Assembly: GCF_001552715.1 (NCBI RefSeq)
Contig: NZ_BCRS01000019.1
Location: 1 to 53,713, forward strand
Length of the DNA: 53,713 nucleotides
Direction: 5' to 3'
Source of the DNA: Mycolicibacterium vaccae NBRC 14118 = CIP 105934
GTDB lineage: Bacteria; Actinomycetota; Actinomycetes; Mycobacteriales; Mycobacteriaceae
In this document: one piece after another, positions 17,428-25,395 of the stretch
Position numbering within the stretch: the first letter of the stretch is position 1
Layout of the letters: the number at the start of each line of letters is the position of its first letter
Notes under the pieces: model-generated
The model's database searches: none
Seen by the model: the letters and a program-made list of their open reading frames with translations, nothing else
Told to the model about the DNA's origin: nothing
Translations under genes and position numbers: made by a program

Positions 17428-18452
17428 CCCGTCGTGAACGTGCTGCGGCCGCCAAATTCGGGGCTTTTGCGGCGGTGATGCTGGTGCTGTTCTGGTTCCT
17501 CTTCAACGTGTTCAGCCAATCCCGAACCGGACCCACGGCGAGCTACACGGCAGACTTCGCCGACGCCTCCAGCCTCAAACCGGGGGATTCTGTACGCATC
17601 GCGGGCATCCGCGTCGGTACCGTGAACGACATTGCACTTCAGTCGGATTTGAAGGTCATGGTCAAGTTTGATGCCGACCGCGACATCATGCTCACGACCG
17701 GCACCACCGTCGAGGTGCGCTATCTCAACCTGGTCGGGGACCGCTACCTGGAGTTGGTCGACGGACCGGGGTCGACCCGAATCCTCCCTGCGGGGTCGAC
17801 GATACCGACTGAGCGCACAAAGCCGGCCCTGGACCTGGATCTACTGCTGGGCGGCCTGAAACCGCTTATCCAAGGGTTGAATCCCCAGGACGTGAACGCG
17901 CTGACGAACTCGCTACTTCACGTGTTCCAGGGGCAGGGCGGTCCGCTCGAGTCGCTGTTGTCACACACCTCGTCGTTCTCGACTGCGCTCGCCGACAACA
18001 GTCAGGTCGTCGAGCAACTGATCGACAACCTGAACACGGTGGTCGCCACACTGGCCAAGGACGGGGATAAGTTCTCTGCATCGGTCGACCAACTGGAGAA
18101 ACTCATCACCGGTCTGTCGGCAGATCGCGATCCGATCGGCACCGCGATCTCGGCACTGAGTAGTGGAACCGAATCTCTGGCCGATCTGCTGGACACCACG
18201 CGGCCACCGCTCGCGGAGTCGGTGACGCAGCTGGGCCGGCTGGCGCCGTTACTGGATGGCGACAAAGACACCCTCGACCTGGCTCTGCAGAGGGCGCCGG
18301 CAAACTACCGGAAACTCATGCGGCTGGGTTCTTACGGCAGTTTCATCAACTACTACCTCTGCGGCGTCACCTTCCGCGCGACGGACCTGCAGGGGCGCAC
18401 AACGGTTTGGCCCTGGTTCAAGCAGACAAGCGGAAGGTGCGCCGAGCCGTAA
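17424..18452 (+). CDS. mceB: Mce family protein (MceB)
   Basis: This is a 342-aa Mce protein. It has an N-terminal anchor (KFGAFAAVMLVLFWFLFNVF), an Mce domain with LKPGDSVRIAGIRVGTVNDI, and a helical tail with a conserved-looking SYGSFINYYLCGVTF segment near the C-terminus. That segment is typical of MceB proteins. The GTG at 17424 overlaps the mceA stop; the open frame reaching further upstream is antisense-like noise within mceA. It is the second subunit of the presumed hexameric lipid tube. Confidence 0.9.
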   Translation: MTRRERAAAAKFGAFAAVMLVLFWFLFNVFSQSRTGPTASYTADFADASSLKPGDSVRIAGIRVGTVNDIALQSDLKVMVKFDADRDIMLTTGTTVEVRYLNLVGDRYLELVDGPGSTRILPAGSTIPTERTKPALDLDLLLGGLKPLIQGLNPQDVNALTNSLLHVFQGQGGPLESLLSHTSSFSTALADNSQVVEQLIDNLNTVVATLAKDGDKFSASVDQLEKLITGLSADRDPIGTAISALSSGTESLADLLDTTRPPLAESVTQLGRLAPLLDGDKDTLDLALQRAPANYRKLMRLGSYGSFINYYLCGVTFRATDLQGRTTVWPWFKQTSGRCAEP

Positions 18453-19534
18453 TGCTGAAATACCGCGGAACCCATCTGATGCGATACGGATTCATCGGGG
18501 TCGTGCTGGTGGTACTGGTCATCGGCGTCGGGCTTGCGCCTGAGCGCATCCTTTCGTGGGCGGGGTCGCTGACATACAGCGCAACCTTCACCGAAGCTGG
18601 GGGCCTGCGGACCGGTGATCTGGTCATGGTCTCCGGAGTTGCATCCGGATCGGTGTCCAGCGTCGAATTGGACAGAGGTAAGGCCTTGGTGCGCTTCACC
18701 GTCAGGGCCAATGTGACGCTCGGGTCAGAGAGTTCAGCCCACATTCGTACCGGCTCGCTACTCGGCCAGCGCGTGCTGACCATGAGCTCAGCCGGGGCCG
18801 GGCGGTTGTCGTCCTCGGACACCATCCCGGTCTCGCGCACGTCCTCGCCGTACTCACTGACCGAAGCGACAAGTGATCTCACCACGAACACCGCAGGTAC
18901 GGACACCACCGCACTCAATCGGTCGTTGGACACGTTGTCGGACACCATCGATCAGATCGCGCCGCAGCTGGGACCGACGTTCGACGGGCTGACTCGACTG
19001 TCGCTGTCCATCAACCGCCGCAACGACACCCTGGGCGACCTCTTCGAGAGCGCCGGCGATATCACCGGGATCCTGTCGGAGCGGAGCCAGCAGGTCAGCA
19101 CGCTCATTCTCAATGCCGACGATCTCCTCGGTGTGCTGGTTGAGCGACGGCGCGCGATCGCGCAACTGCTGGTGAGCACGTCCGGGTTGGCTGGAGAGCT
19201 GTCCGGCTTGATTGCCGACAATGAAAAGGAGTTGGCTCCCGCGCTGGAGCAGCTGAACTCAGTCGTCGCCATGCTCGAGAAGAACCGTGACAACCTCGCC
19301 AAAGCGTTACCAGGATTCGCAAAATATCAACTGACACAGGCTGAGACGGTCTCGAGCGGGTTCTATTACAACGCATATGTTCCGAACCTGGCCCAGGCGC
19401 AGCTGCTGCAACCGTTCCTCGATTATGCGTTCGGCTTCAGAAGAGGTGTCGATGCCGGCCGGCCCCCCGACGGTGCAGGACCTCGTGCGGAGCTTCCCTT
19501 CCCCTACAACGGGATTCCAGGAGGATCACGATGA
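18452..19534 (+). CDS. mceC: Mce family protein (MceC)
   Basis: This 360-aa Mce protein has the anchor YGFIGVVLVVLVIGVGLA, an Mce domain with LRTGDLVMVSGVASGSVSSV, and a coiled helical region ending in a short Pro/Gly tail. The ATG at 18452 shares one base with the mceB stop (TAATG), which suggests translational reinitiation; a GTG at 18437 is also in frame. It overlaps mceD by four bases (ATGA). The third position in a six-gene run makes the MceC assignment firm. Confidence 0.88.
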   Translation: MLKYRGTHLMRYGFIGVVLVVLVIGVGLAPERILSWAGSLTYSATFTEAGGLRTGDLVMVSGVASGSVSSVELDRGKALVRFTVRANVTLGSESSAHIRTGSLLGQRVLTMSSAGAGRLSSSDTIPVSRTSSPYSLTEATSDLTTNTAGTDTTALNRSLDTLSDTIDQIAPQLGPTFDGLTRLSLSINRRNDTLGDLFESAGDITGILSERSQQVSTLILNADDLLGVLVERRRAIAQLLVSTSGLAGELSGLIADNEKELAPALEQLNSVVAMLEKNRDNLAKALPGFAKYQLTQAETVSSGFYYNAYVPNLAQAQLLQPFLDYAFGFRRGVDAGRPPDGAGPRAELPFPYNGIPGGSR

Positions 19535-20979
19535 CACGACGCACGTGGTTGAGGGTGGCGGTTGCCGTCGCACTGGTCGCACTGGTCGGTGGCGGCGCGG
19601 CTTTCCTGATGCGCCACGAATTTTTCGCGCCCACGAGGTACACCGCCTATTTCGCATCGGCGGCCTCGGTATACGCGGGCGACGACGTGCGCGTTGCCGG
19701 TGTGAATGTCGGAACCATCGAAAGCGTCGAGGTCCAGGGCACGCAGGTCAAGATGACACTGAACGTGGAGCACGGCGTGTCGATCCCCGCCGATGCGAAA
19801 GCAGTGATCGTTGCACCGAATCTGGTCGCAGCCCGGTATGTCCAACTGACGCCGGCTTACGAGTCAAGTGGATCGATTCTGGCTGACGGGGCGGTCATTC
19901 CGCTGGAGCGGACCGCCGTTCCGGTCGAGTGGGATGAGGTGAAGGAGCAACTGACCAGGCTCGCCACGGATCTGGGGCCCAGCGACGATACATCGAACAC
20001 CTCGGTCGGCCGGTTCATCGAGAGTGCAGCCGACGCGATGGATGGCAACGGGGGCAAACTCCGGCAGATGATCACACAGCTGTCCGAAATGGCACGCATC
20101 GTCGCTGACGGCGGTGGCAGTATCGCCGACATCATCAAGAACCTTCAGGTGTTCGTCACGGCGCTTCGCGACAGCAACACACAGATCGTGTCGTTCCAGA
20201 ATCGGCTGGCCACCTTGTCCAGCGTGTTGGAGGACAGCACTCCTGACCTGGATGCGACCTTGACGAATCTTTCCTCCGCGGTCGGTGATGTGCAGCGCTT
20301 CATCGCCGGCAGCCGGGACCAGACCGCCGATCACATTCGCCGCTTGGGAAATGTCACCCAGAACCTTGTCGATCACAAGACCGATCTGGAGAACGTCTTG
20401 CATGTGGCGCCGAACGCCTTCGGCAATACCGTCAATAGCTACAACCCCGACACGGGCTCCATCCTGGGCAGCTTCGCTCTCAACAACTTCTCGAATCCGA
20501 TGCAATTCTGGTGCGGCGTCATCGGTGCGACGGATAACGCCACGTCCGCTGAAACAGCGAAACTCTGCGCGCAGTATCTTGGACCCGCGGCACGTCAGAT
20601 GAACTTCAATTACCTTCCATTCCCGGTGAATCCGGTCTTGATGCCTTCCCCGCGAAACGTCGTCTACTCGGATCCGGCGTTGGCCCCCGGTGGTGCAGGC
20701 CCCGCTCCGGGGCCGCTCGAAGCGCCCTTGGGGCTATCCGCCTATGGGCCGTCGGGCGTTGCGGCCAACCCCGGGCAGGCTGCTGCTCCTGCGGCGCCGC
20801 CACCATTCACAGGTCGCGCACCTGGCATACCACCGCCAGGAGCGTCTCCGGGCGACCTTCCGACCACGGGGAGAACCGTTCTCGAAACGGCGCTGCCCGG
20901 CGCTGCTGAGATGATTCCCGCCGCGCCGTCGCCGACGCTGCAGGACATGCTCCTTCCCGCAGAGAGGTCGCTACCATAA
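19531..20979 (+). CDS. mceD: Mce family protein with Pro-rich tail (MceD)
   Basis: This is a 482-aa Mce protein. The N-terminal anchor WLRVAVAVALVALVGGGAAF is followed by an Mce domain with VYAGDDVRVAGVNVGTIESV, a helical domain, and a C-terminal tail of about 100 residues rich in Pro, Ala and Gly. The tail is typical of MceD proteins and may reach toward the outer envelope. The start has GGAGG at a good distance and overlaps the mceC stop. Its TAA stop overlaps an ATA where the neighbouring genes have a coupled start codon (see mceE). Confidence 0.9.
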   Translation: MTRRTWLRVAVAVALVALVGGGAAFLMRHEFFAPTRYTAYFASAASVYAGDDVRVAGVNVGTIESVEVQGTQVKMTLNVEHGVSIPADAKAVIVAPNLVAARYVQLTPAYESSGSILADGAVIPLERTAVPVEWDEVKEQLTRLATDLGPSDDTSNTSVGRFIESAADAMDGNGGKLRQMITQLSEMARIVADGGGSIADIIKNLQVFVTALRDSNTQIVSFQNRLATLSSVLEDSTPDLDATLTNLSSAVGDVQRFIAGSRDQTADHIRRLGNVTQNLVDHKTDLENVLHVAPNAFGNTVNSYNPDTGSILGSFALNNFSNPMQFWCGVIGATDNATSAETAKLCAQYLGPAARQMNFNYLPFPVNPVLMPSPRNVVYSDPALAPGGAGPAPGPLEAPLGLSAYGPSGVAANPGQAAAPAAPPPFTGRAPGIPPPGASPGDLPTTGRTVLETALPGAAEMIPAAPSPTLQDMLLPAERSLP

Positions 20980-21002
20980 ACGACTCGACTGTTGTTCGAC
21001 GT

Positions 21003-22202
21003 GTGTTCCTCATCAGTGCAAGCGTGGCGCTCGCGGTGAGCGGGTGCGCGTTCGACGGGCTGAACTCGTTGCCGCTGCCCGGCAGCGCAGGCCGTGGTCA
21101 CGGCGCGACCACTTACCATGTCGAGATCGCGAATGTGTCGACACTGGAATCCAACTCGCCCGTAATGATCAACGATGTGGTCGTCGGGAGCGTCGGGAGG
21201 ATGTCGGTCAGGAACTGGCACGCCGACGTCGAGGTGTCGCTGGAACCCGGCGTCGTGTTGCCGGCCAACGTCGTTGCCTCGGTGGGACAGACCAGCCTCT
21301 TGGGTTCGATGCATCTGCAGCTCAATGTGCCCCCGGGTCAGGCGCCAATTGGACGTGTCGAACCCGGGGCAACCATCCCGCTGAGTAGATCGTCGACTTA
21401 TCCCTCCACCGAGCGGACCCTGTCGGCGCTATCGGCCGTCGTCAACGGCGGCGGTCTCGGGCAGATCGGCGACATCATCCACAACGTCAACGATGTCCTG
21501 TCCGGGCGCGAAGACCGCATTCGCAGTCTCCTCACTCGGCTGAATACCTTTGTGGGTACGATCGACGCGCAACGCGACGACATCGTCTCTACAATAGAGA
21601 GCTTGAACCGGCTGGCGGCAACGATTTCCGGTCAGCGTGAGGTGGTCGAGCGCGCGCTGCAGAAGATTCCAGCTGCTCTGGATGTCCTGGTTCGGGAGCG
21701 CCCTCGGCTCACCGAGGCACTGGAGAAGTTCGGAACGTTCAGCGACATAGCGAACACCCTCGTGGACGACACGCAGGCGGACTTGGTGAGAAATCTCGAG
21801 AACCTCGGACCTACGCTGCGATCGCTCGTCGATGTTGGACCGGGCTTGGATGCGGTGCTGGCCTATGCGACGACCGTTCCGTTCACGCAGAACTTCATCG
21901 ACCGCGCTGTCCGAGGCGACTACGTCAACCTGTTCGCCGAGTTCGACATCACCGTTCCACGGTTGAAGAGGGGCCTGCTGCTCGGTACTCGTTGGGCGCA
22001 AGACGGTGCGACGCTGACGCCGGCGCCCGGTGAGCCGGGCTACCTGAACTATACGAATGATCCCCTCGGGTTCGGGCCCGCACTGCCACCGCTGGACACG
22101 GAAGTAACGCTGCCGCAGTCGGGTTCGGATCCGGCGGCTCCGCCCGAAGCAGGTGGGCAAGTGCCGGGACCGGCCGGTGCGTCGACGAACGGGGGTGGCT
22201 AG
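21003..22202 (+). CDS. mceE: Mce family lipoprotein (MceE/LprN-like)
   Basis: This 399-aa Mce protein is the lipoprotein member of the operon. The lipobox AVSGC (Cys about residue 15 from the GTG) replaces the membrane anchor, followed by an Mce domain with NSPVMINDVVVGSVGRM. From the GTG at 21003 the signal peptide has no positive n-region. Reading from 20976 gives two Arg before the hydrophobic core, but the codon there is ATA, overlapping the mceD stop. The ancestral start was probably an ATGA-coupled ATG. A GTG start at 21003 is therefore the best formal choice with reduced certainty. Confidence 0.85.
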   Translation: MFLISASVALAVSGCAFDGLNSLPLPGSAGRGHGATTYHVEIANVSTLESNSPVMINDVVVGSVGRMSVRNWHADVEVSLEPGVVLPANVVASVGQTSLLGSMHLQLNVPPGQAPIGRVEPGATIPLSRSSTYPSTERTLSALSAVVNGGGLGQIGDIIHNVNDVLSGREDRIRSLLTRLNTFVGTIDAQRDDIVSTIESLNRLAATISGQREVVERALQKIPAALDVLVRERPRLTEALEKFGTFSDIANTLVDDTQADLVRNLENLGPTLRSLVDVGPGLDAVLAYATTVPFTQNFIDRAVRGDYVNLFAEFDITVPRLKRGLLLGTRWAQDGATLTPAPGEPGYLNYTNDPLGFGPALPPLDTEVTLPQSGSDPAAPPEAGGQVPGPAGASTNGGG

Positions 22203-23714
22203 TTGCTGACGCGATTTGTCCGAGCTCAGCTGATCATCTTCACGCTTGCATCGATAGTCGCCATGAGTGTCATGTTCGTTTCGTACCTGCAGGTCCCGAC
22301 ACTCCTAGGATTTGGGCGCTACACGGTCACGTTGGAGTTGCCCGCCTCAGCCGGCTTGTACCGGTTCGGCAATGTGACCGTCCGGGGCGTACAGATCGGC
22401 AAGGTGACCGAAGTGGTACCAACCAGCGCGGGTGCTCAGGCGACGCTCGTTCTGGATACTTCACCCCGAATCCCGGCCGACCTGCAGGCTCAGGTGCGAA
22501 GTGTTTCGGCAGTCGGCGAGCAGTACGTGGATTTGCAGCCGCGCATCGACGGAGGACCGTATCTGGAGGACGGCTCGGTGATCTCGATGCGAGACACGGC
22601 CCTTCCGCAACAGGTCGGGCCCATGCTGGACCAGGTCGGCAAGCTGGTCGCCAGCATTCCCGAGGAAAGACTCAGCGATCTGCTGGACGAGTCTTATCAG
22701 GGGCTCGACGGAAGCGGAGCCGACTTCGGGTCGCTTTTGGACTCGGCGGCCACGCTCAGCGAGGACTTCGGCGGTGTCAGTGCGCAGACGCAAAATCTCA
22801 TCGAAGACGCGGTGCCGCTGTTGGATTCGCAGGCAGCGAATGCGGACTCGATAAGGCAGTGGGCGCACAGTCTCGCCGCGGTGACGGGACAGTTGGTGAC
22901 CAATGATCCCGAGATTCGCAGTCTGCTGCGTGACGGGCCTGGGGCCTTCGACGAGACGGCGAGACTCCTCGACGAGGTGAAACCCACCCTGCCGGTGTTG
23001 CTCGCAAATCTCACCACCGTCGGACAGATCGGCGTGACGTACAACCCCTCGATCGAGCAGCTCTTGGTGTTGCTGCCGAACTATGTCGGCCAACTTCAGA
23101 CGTTCGGGATGCCGTCAAGCAATCCCACGGGTGTGAGTGTTGGTGATTTCAGTTTGACGATGAGCGATCCGCCGGCATGCACCGTCGGTTTTCTGCCGCC
23201 ATCGTCATGGCGGTCTCCGGCTGATCTGACCGAAGTGGATACCCCGGATGGCCTGTACTGCAAGCTGCCTCAGGATTCCCCGATCGCAGTCCGCGGGGCG
23301 CGCAACTACCCGTGTATGGCGGTGCCGGGGAAGAGGGCGGCAACCGTGCAGGACTGCGTGAGCGACAGTCCTTTTCAGCCGCTGGCGCAGCGCCAGAATG
23401 CCCTCGGTCCATATCCGTTCGACCCGAACCTGGTGGCCCAGGGCGTTCCGGTCGATGACAGGGTCGGAAACGAGAACACCGTCCTCGATGGGCCGCTGCC
23501 CGGGACTCCGCCACCGGCTTCTGGGATCGGTGCGGTGCCCGTTGCGCCGAGCTCATTCGGCACAGGCGGATCCGAGAGCAGCCCTTCGGTGGCGGTGACC
23601 GGATATGACCCGCGCACCGGCCAGTACGTGGGACAAGGTGGAGAGGTCTATCGACAGACTGACCTGGTCATTACGCAGACGCCGAGAACCTGGAAAGACC
23701 TGCTTCCGATCTAG
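22203..23714 (+). CDS. mceF: Mce family protein (MceF)
   Basis: This 503-aa Mce protein closes the operon. It has an N-terminal anchor (LIIFTLASIVAMSVMFV), an Mce domain with YRFGNVTVRGVQIGKVTEV, a helical region and a C-terminal domain with ACTVGFLPP and YCKLPQDSP, typical of MceF. The TTG start directly follows the mceE stop. No mas (Mce-associated) genes or ATPase follow. The next 270 bp hold only a gene relic, so the operon ends here. Confidence 0.9.
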   Translation: MLTRFVRAQLIIFTLASIVAMSVMFVSYLQVPTLLGFGRYTVTLELPASAGLYRFGNVTVRGVQIGKVTEVVPTSAGAQATLVLDTSPRIPADLQAQVRSVSAVGEQYVDLQPRIDGGPYLEDGSVISMRDTALPQQVGPMLDQVGKLVASIPEERLSDLLDESYQGLDGSGADFGSLLDSAATLSEDFGGVSAQTQNLIEDAVPLLDSQAANADSIRQWAHSLAAVTGQLVTNDPEIRSLLRDGPGAFDETARLLDEVKPTLPVLLANLTTVGQIGVTYNPSIEQLLVLLPNYVGQLQTFGMPSSNPTGVSVGDFSLTMSDPPACTVGFLPPSSWRSPADLTEVDTPDGLYCKLPQDSPIAVRGARNYPCMAVPGKRAATVQDCVSDSPFQPLAQRQNALGPYPFDPNLVAQGVPVDDRVGNENTVLDGPLPGTPPPASGIGAVPVAPSSFGTGGSESSPSVAVTGYDPRTGQYVGQGGEVYRQTDLVITQTPRTWKDLLPI

Positions 23715-23903
23715 GGAGGCGGCGTACCTTCAGTGCCGACCCGGTCGCCAGTTCGTATCACTTCACCGCGTGCACAACGCCGCTCATCTTCGCTCGCTGC
23801 TCCGCGCGGATTGGCGAGCGATACTGACGATCGACACGGTTCCAATAAATAGTGCGCGCAGTCGTATGCTAGCGGCTAGCCATCTCGAGGGAGGGATCAT
23901 CGG

Positions 23904-23978
23904 GATCCCAACGGGAAGCTCTACAAGCGGCTACTTCATGATCGCTATCAACTCGGCCACGAGTCACGCGTGATCTGA
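23904..23978 (+). pseudogene. 25-codon relic of an acyl-CoA ligase C-terminus
   Basis: The frame starting at 23904 reads DPNGKLYKRLLHDRYQLGHE followed by SRV, Ile and a stop. This is a near match to the end of the intact ligase at 14550 (DPNGKLYKRLVRERYWADHE, then SRVN). It includes the catalytic Lys of the A10 motif. No start codon or upstream ligase body is visible in 23715-23903, so only the 3' tip remains. The rest of the interval 23715-23988 shows no gene; AAATAGT at 23847-23853 resembles the start of box 1 and might be a decayed promoter. Confidence 0.75.
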
Positions 23979-23988
23979 GCCGATCGGT

Positions 23989-25353
23989 TCAGTCGATAAC
24001 GGCCTGCCCCTTGAATTCGGTGATGGGGCGGGCCAGACCCTGTTCATCGCAGATGCGCTGCAACCGGGCGAGCGTTTCGTCAAGCCCGGCACCTATCTTG
24101 TTACCCGGTGTGAATGTCGCCGGGAGGTGACGCATTCCCTGGATCACTCCGATGGTCTCGTAATGGACCGCGCGCTCGGGGTCGCAACGGTAGTCCGGTA
24201 TCCGCTCCAACACGCCGGTGAGCATCGACTTGAAAACAACCCTCGCGACGTTCGAACCGATGCACCGGTGTGGACCGAGACCGAACGCAAAGTGACGGTT
24301 CTTCCTGCGGTCCAAAATGATCCGATCCGGCTGTTCGAACAACTCCGGATCGCGATTCGCGAACGCCCACGAAATGTAGACCCGATCGCCCTCCTTGAAG
24401 TTCACTCCCATCAACTCGATATCGGTGTCCATGGTGCGCCCGTCGCCGGGCGCCGGCGTGTAGAACCGAAGGAACTCCTCGGTAGCCCCGTCCAGCATGA
24501 CGTCGAGATCGCGAATGAGCCGAGCGCGCTCGGACGGATTCTCGGAAAGCCACTCCAGTGAATGCGCCGTCAAGGCTGTCGTGGTGTCGAAGCCGCCGCC
24601 GATCAGCAGGTTCAAGACGCCCAACAGGTCCATGTCGGGCGGTACCTCGCCATCGATCCGTGTCTGAGCCAGGGCCGCGATGAGACCCGGCCGGGGGTTG
24701 TCGCGGATCTCGGCCAGGGTGTTCATCAGGTCGATTCCCATCGTCATGTAGCCCTCCATGACGCGCGACCGATCCGGCGAATCCGGTTTCGTGTAGACGA
24801 ACGCGTGTACGGGGTCGCTGTACATGGACCACTTCTGAATCGGGATGCCCAGCATGGCGAGCGTGATCACGGCAGGTACCACGTTGGCGAGGTCATCCAC
24901 GAAGTCGATTTCGCCACCCTCGATCTTCTCGTCGAGGCACGCACGCACGACTTCGTCGATGAACGGCTGCCACCGTTTCACCGCCGCCGGTGACAAGTAC
25001 GGATTGATGACGGTGCGGTAGGTACGGTGCTCATCACCGTCCATTTCGAGAAACCCGCCGCGAACGCCTGCCGCTTCGGCAGGGGCCGGAATCGAGATGC
25101 CCGTGTATCCGCGTCTCGTGCCGTCGACATCATGTTCGTTGACCATGTGGGGGCAACGTGCGAGTTCAAATACCGCATCACTGCCGCCCGCCACCCAATA
25201 GCCGCCGTAGGTGTCGTTCCAGGCGACCGGGCACTTTTCGTGCATCGTCTCGGCGATTTCCTGAAACCGCTCCCGAAACTCCGGACTGTGCCTGTCGAAT
25301 TCGATTTGCGGTCGCTTGCGCTGATCGTCGTCCACGACGTCCTCAATGGTCAC
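23989..25353 (-). CDS. Cytochrome P450
   Basis: This 454-aa soluble P450 monooxygenase has the heme-binding loop FGLGPHRCIG with Cys364, the ExxR pair Glu293/Arg296, and the I-helix LLIGGGFDTTTA. In the I-helix the common acid of AGxET is Asp (FDTT). Electrons probably come from the ferredoxin at 9833-10075. The GTG start has GAGGAG upstream. It lies 42 bp downstream of the acyl-CoA dehydrogenase gene and is likely cotranscribed from box 1 promoter D. The substrate is unknown. Confidence 0.92.
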   Translation of the reverse strand: MTIEDVVDDDQRKRPQIEFDRHSPEFRERFQEIAETMHEKCPVAWNDTYGGYWVAGGSDAVFELARCPHMVNEHDVDGTRRGYTGISIPAPAEAAGVRGGFLEMDGDEHRTYRTVINPYLSPAAVKRWQPFIDEVVRACLDEKIEGGEIDFVDDLANVVPAVITLAMLGIPIQKWSMYSDPVHAFVYTKPDSPDRSRVMEGYMTMGIDLMNTLAEIRDNPRPGLIAALAQTRIDGEVPPDMDLLGVLNLLIGGGFDTTTALTAHSLEWLSENPSERARLIRDLDVMLDGATEEFLRFYTPAPGDGRTMDTDIELMGVNFKEGDRVYISWAFANRDPELFEQPDRIILDRRKNRHFAFGLGPHRCIGSNVARVVFKSMLTGVLERIPDYRCDPERAVHYETIGVIQGMRHLPATFTPGNKIGAGLDETLARLQRICDEQGLARPITEFKGQAVID

Positions 25354-25395
25354 GGTGTGCTCCTCGTGTTTGTATCGCGCTCACGTCCCGGGCTG

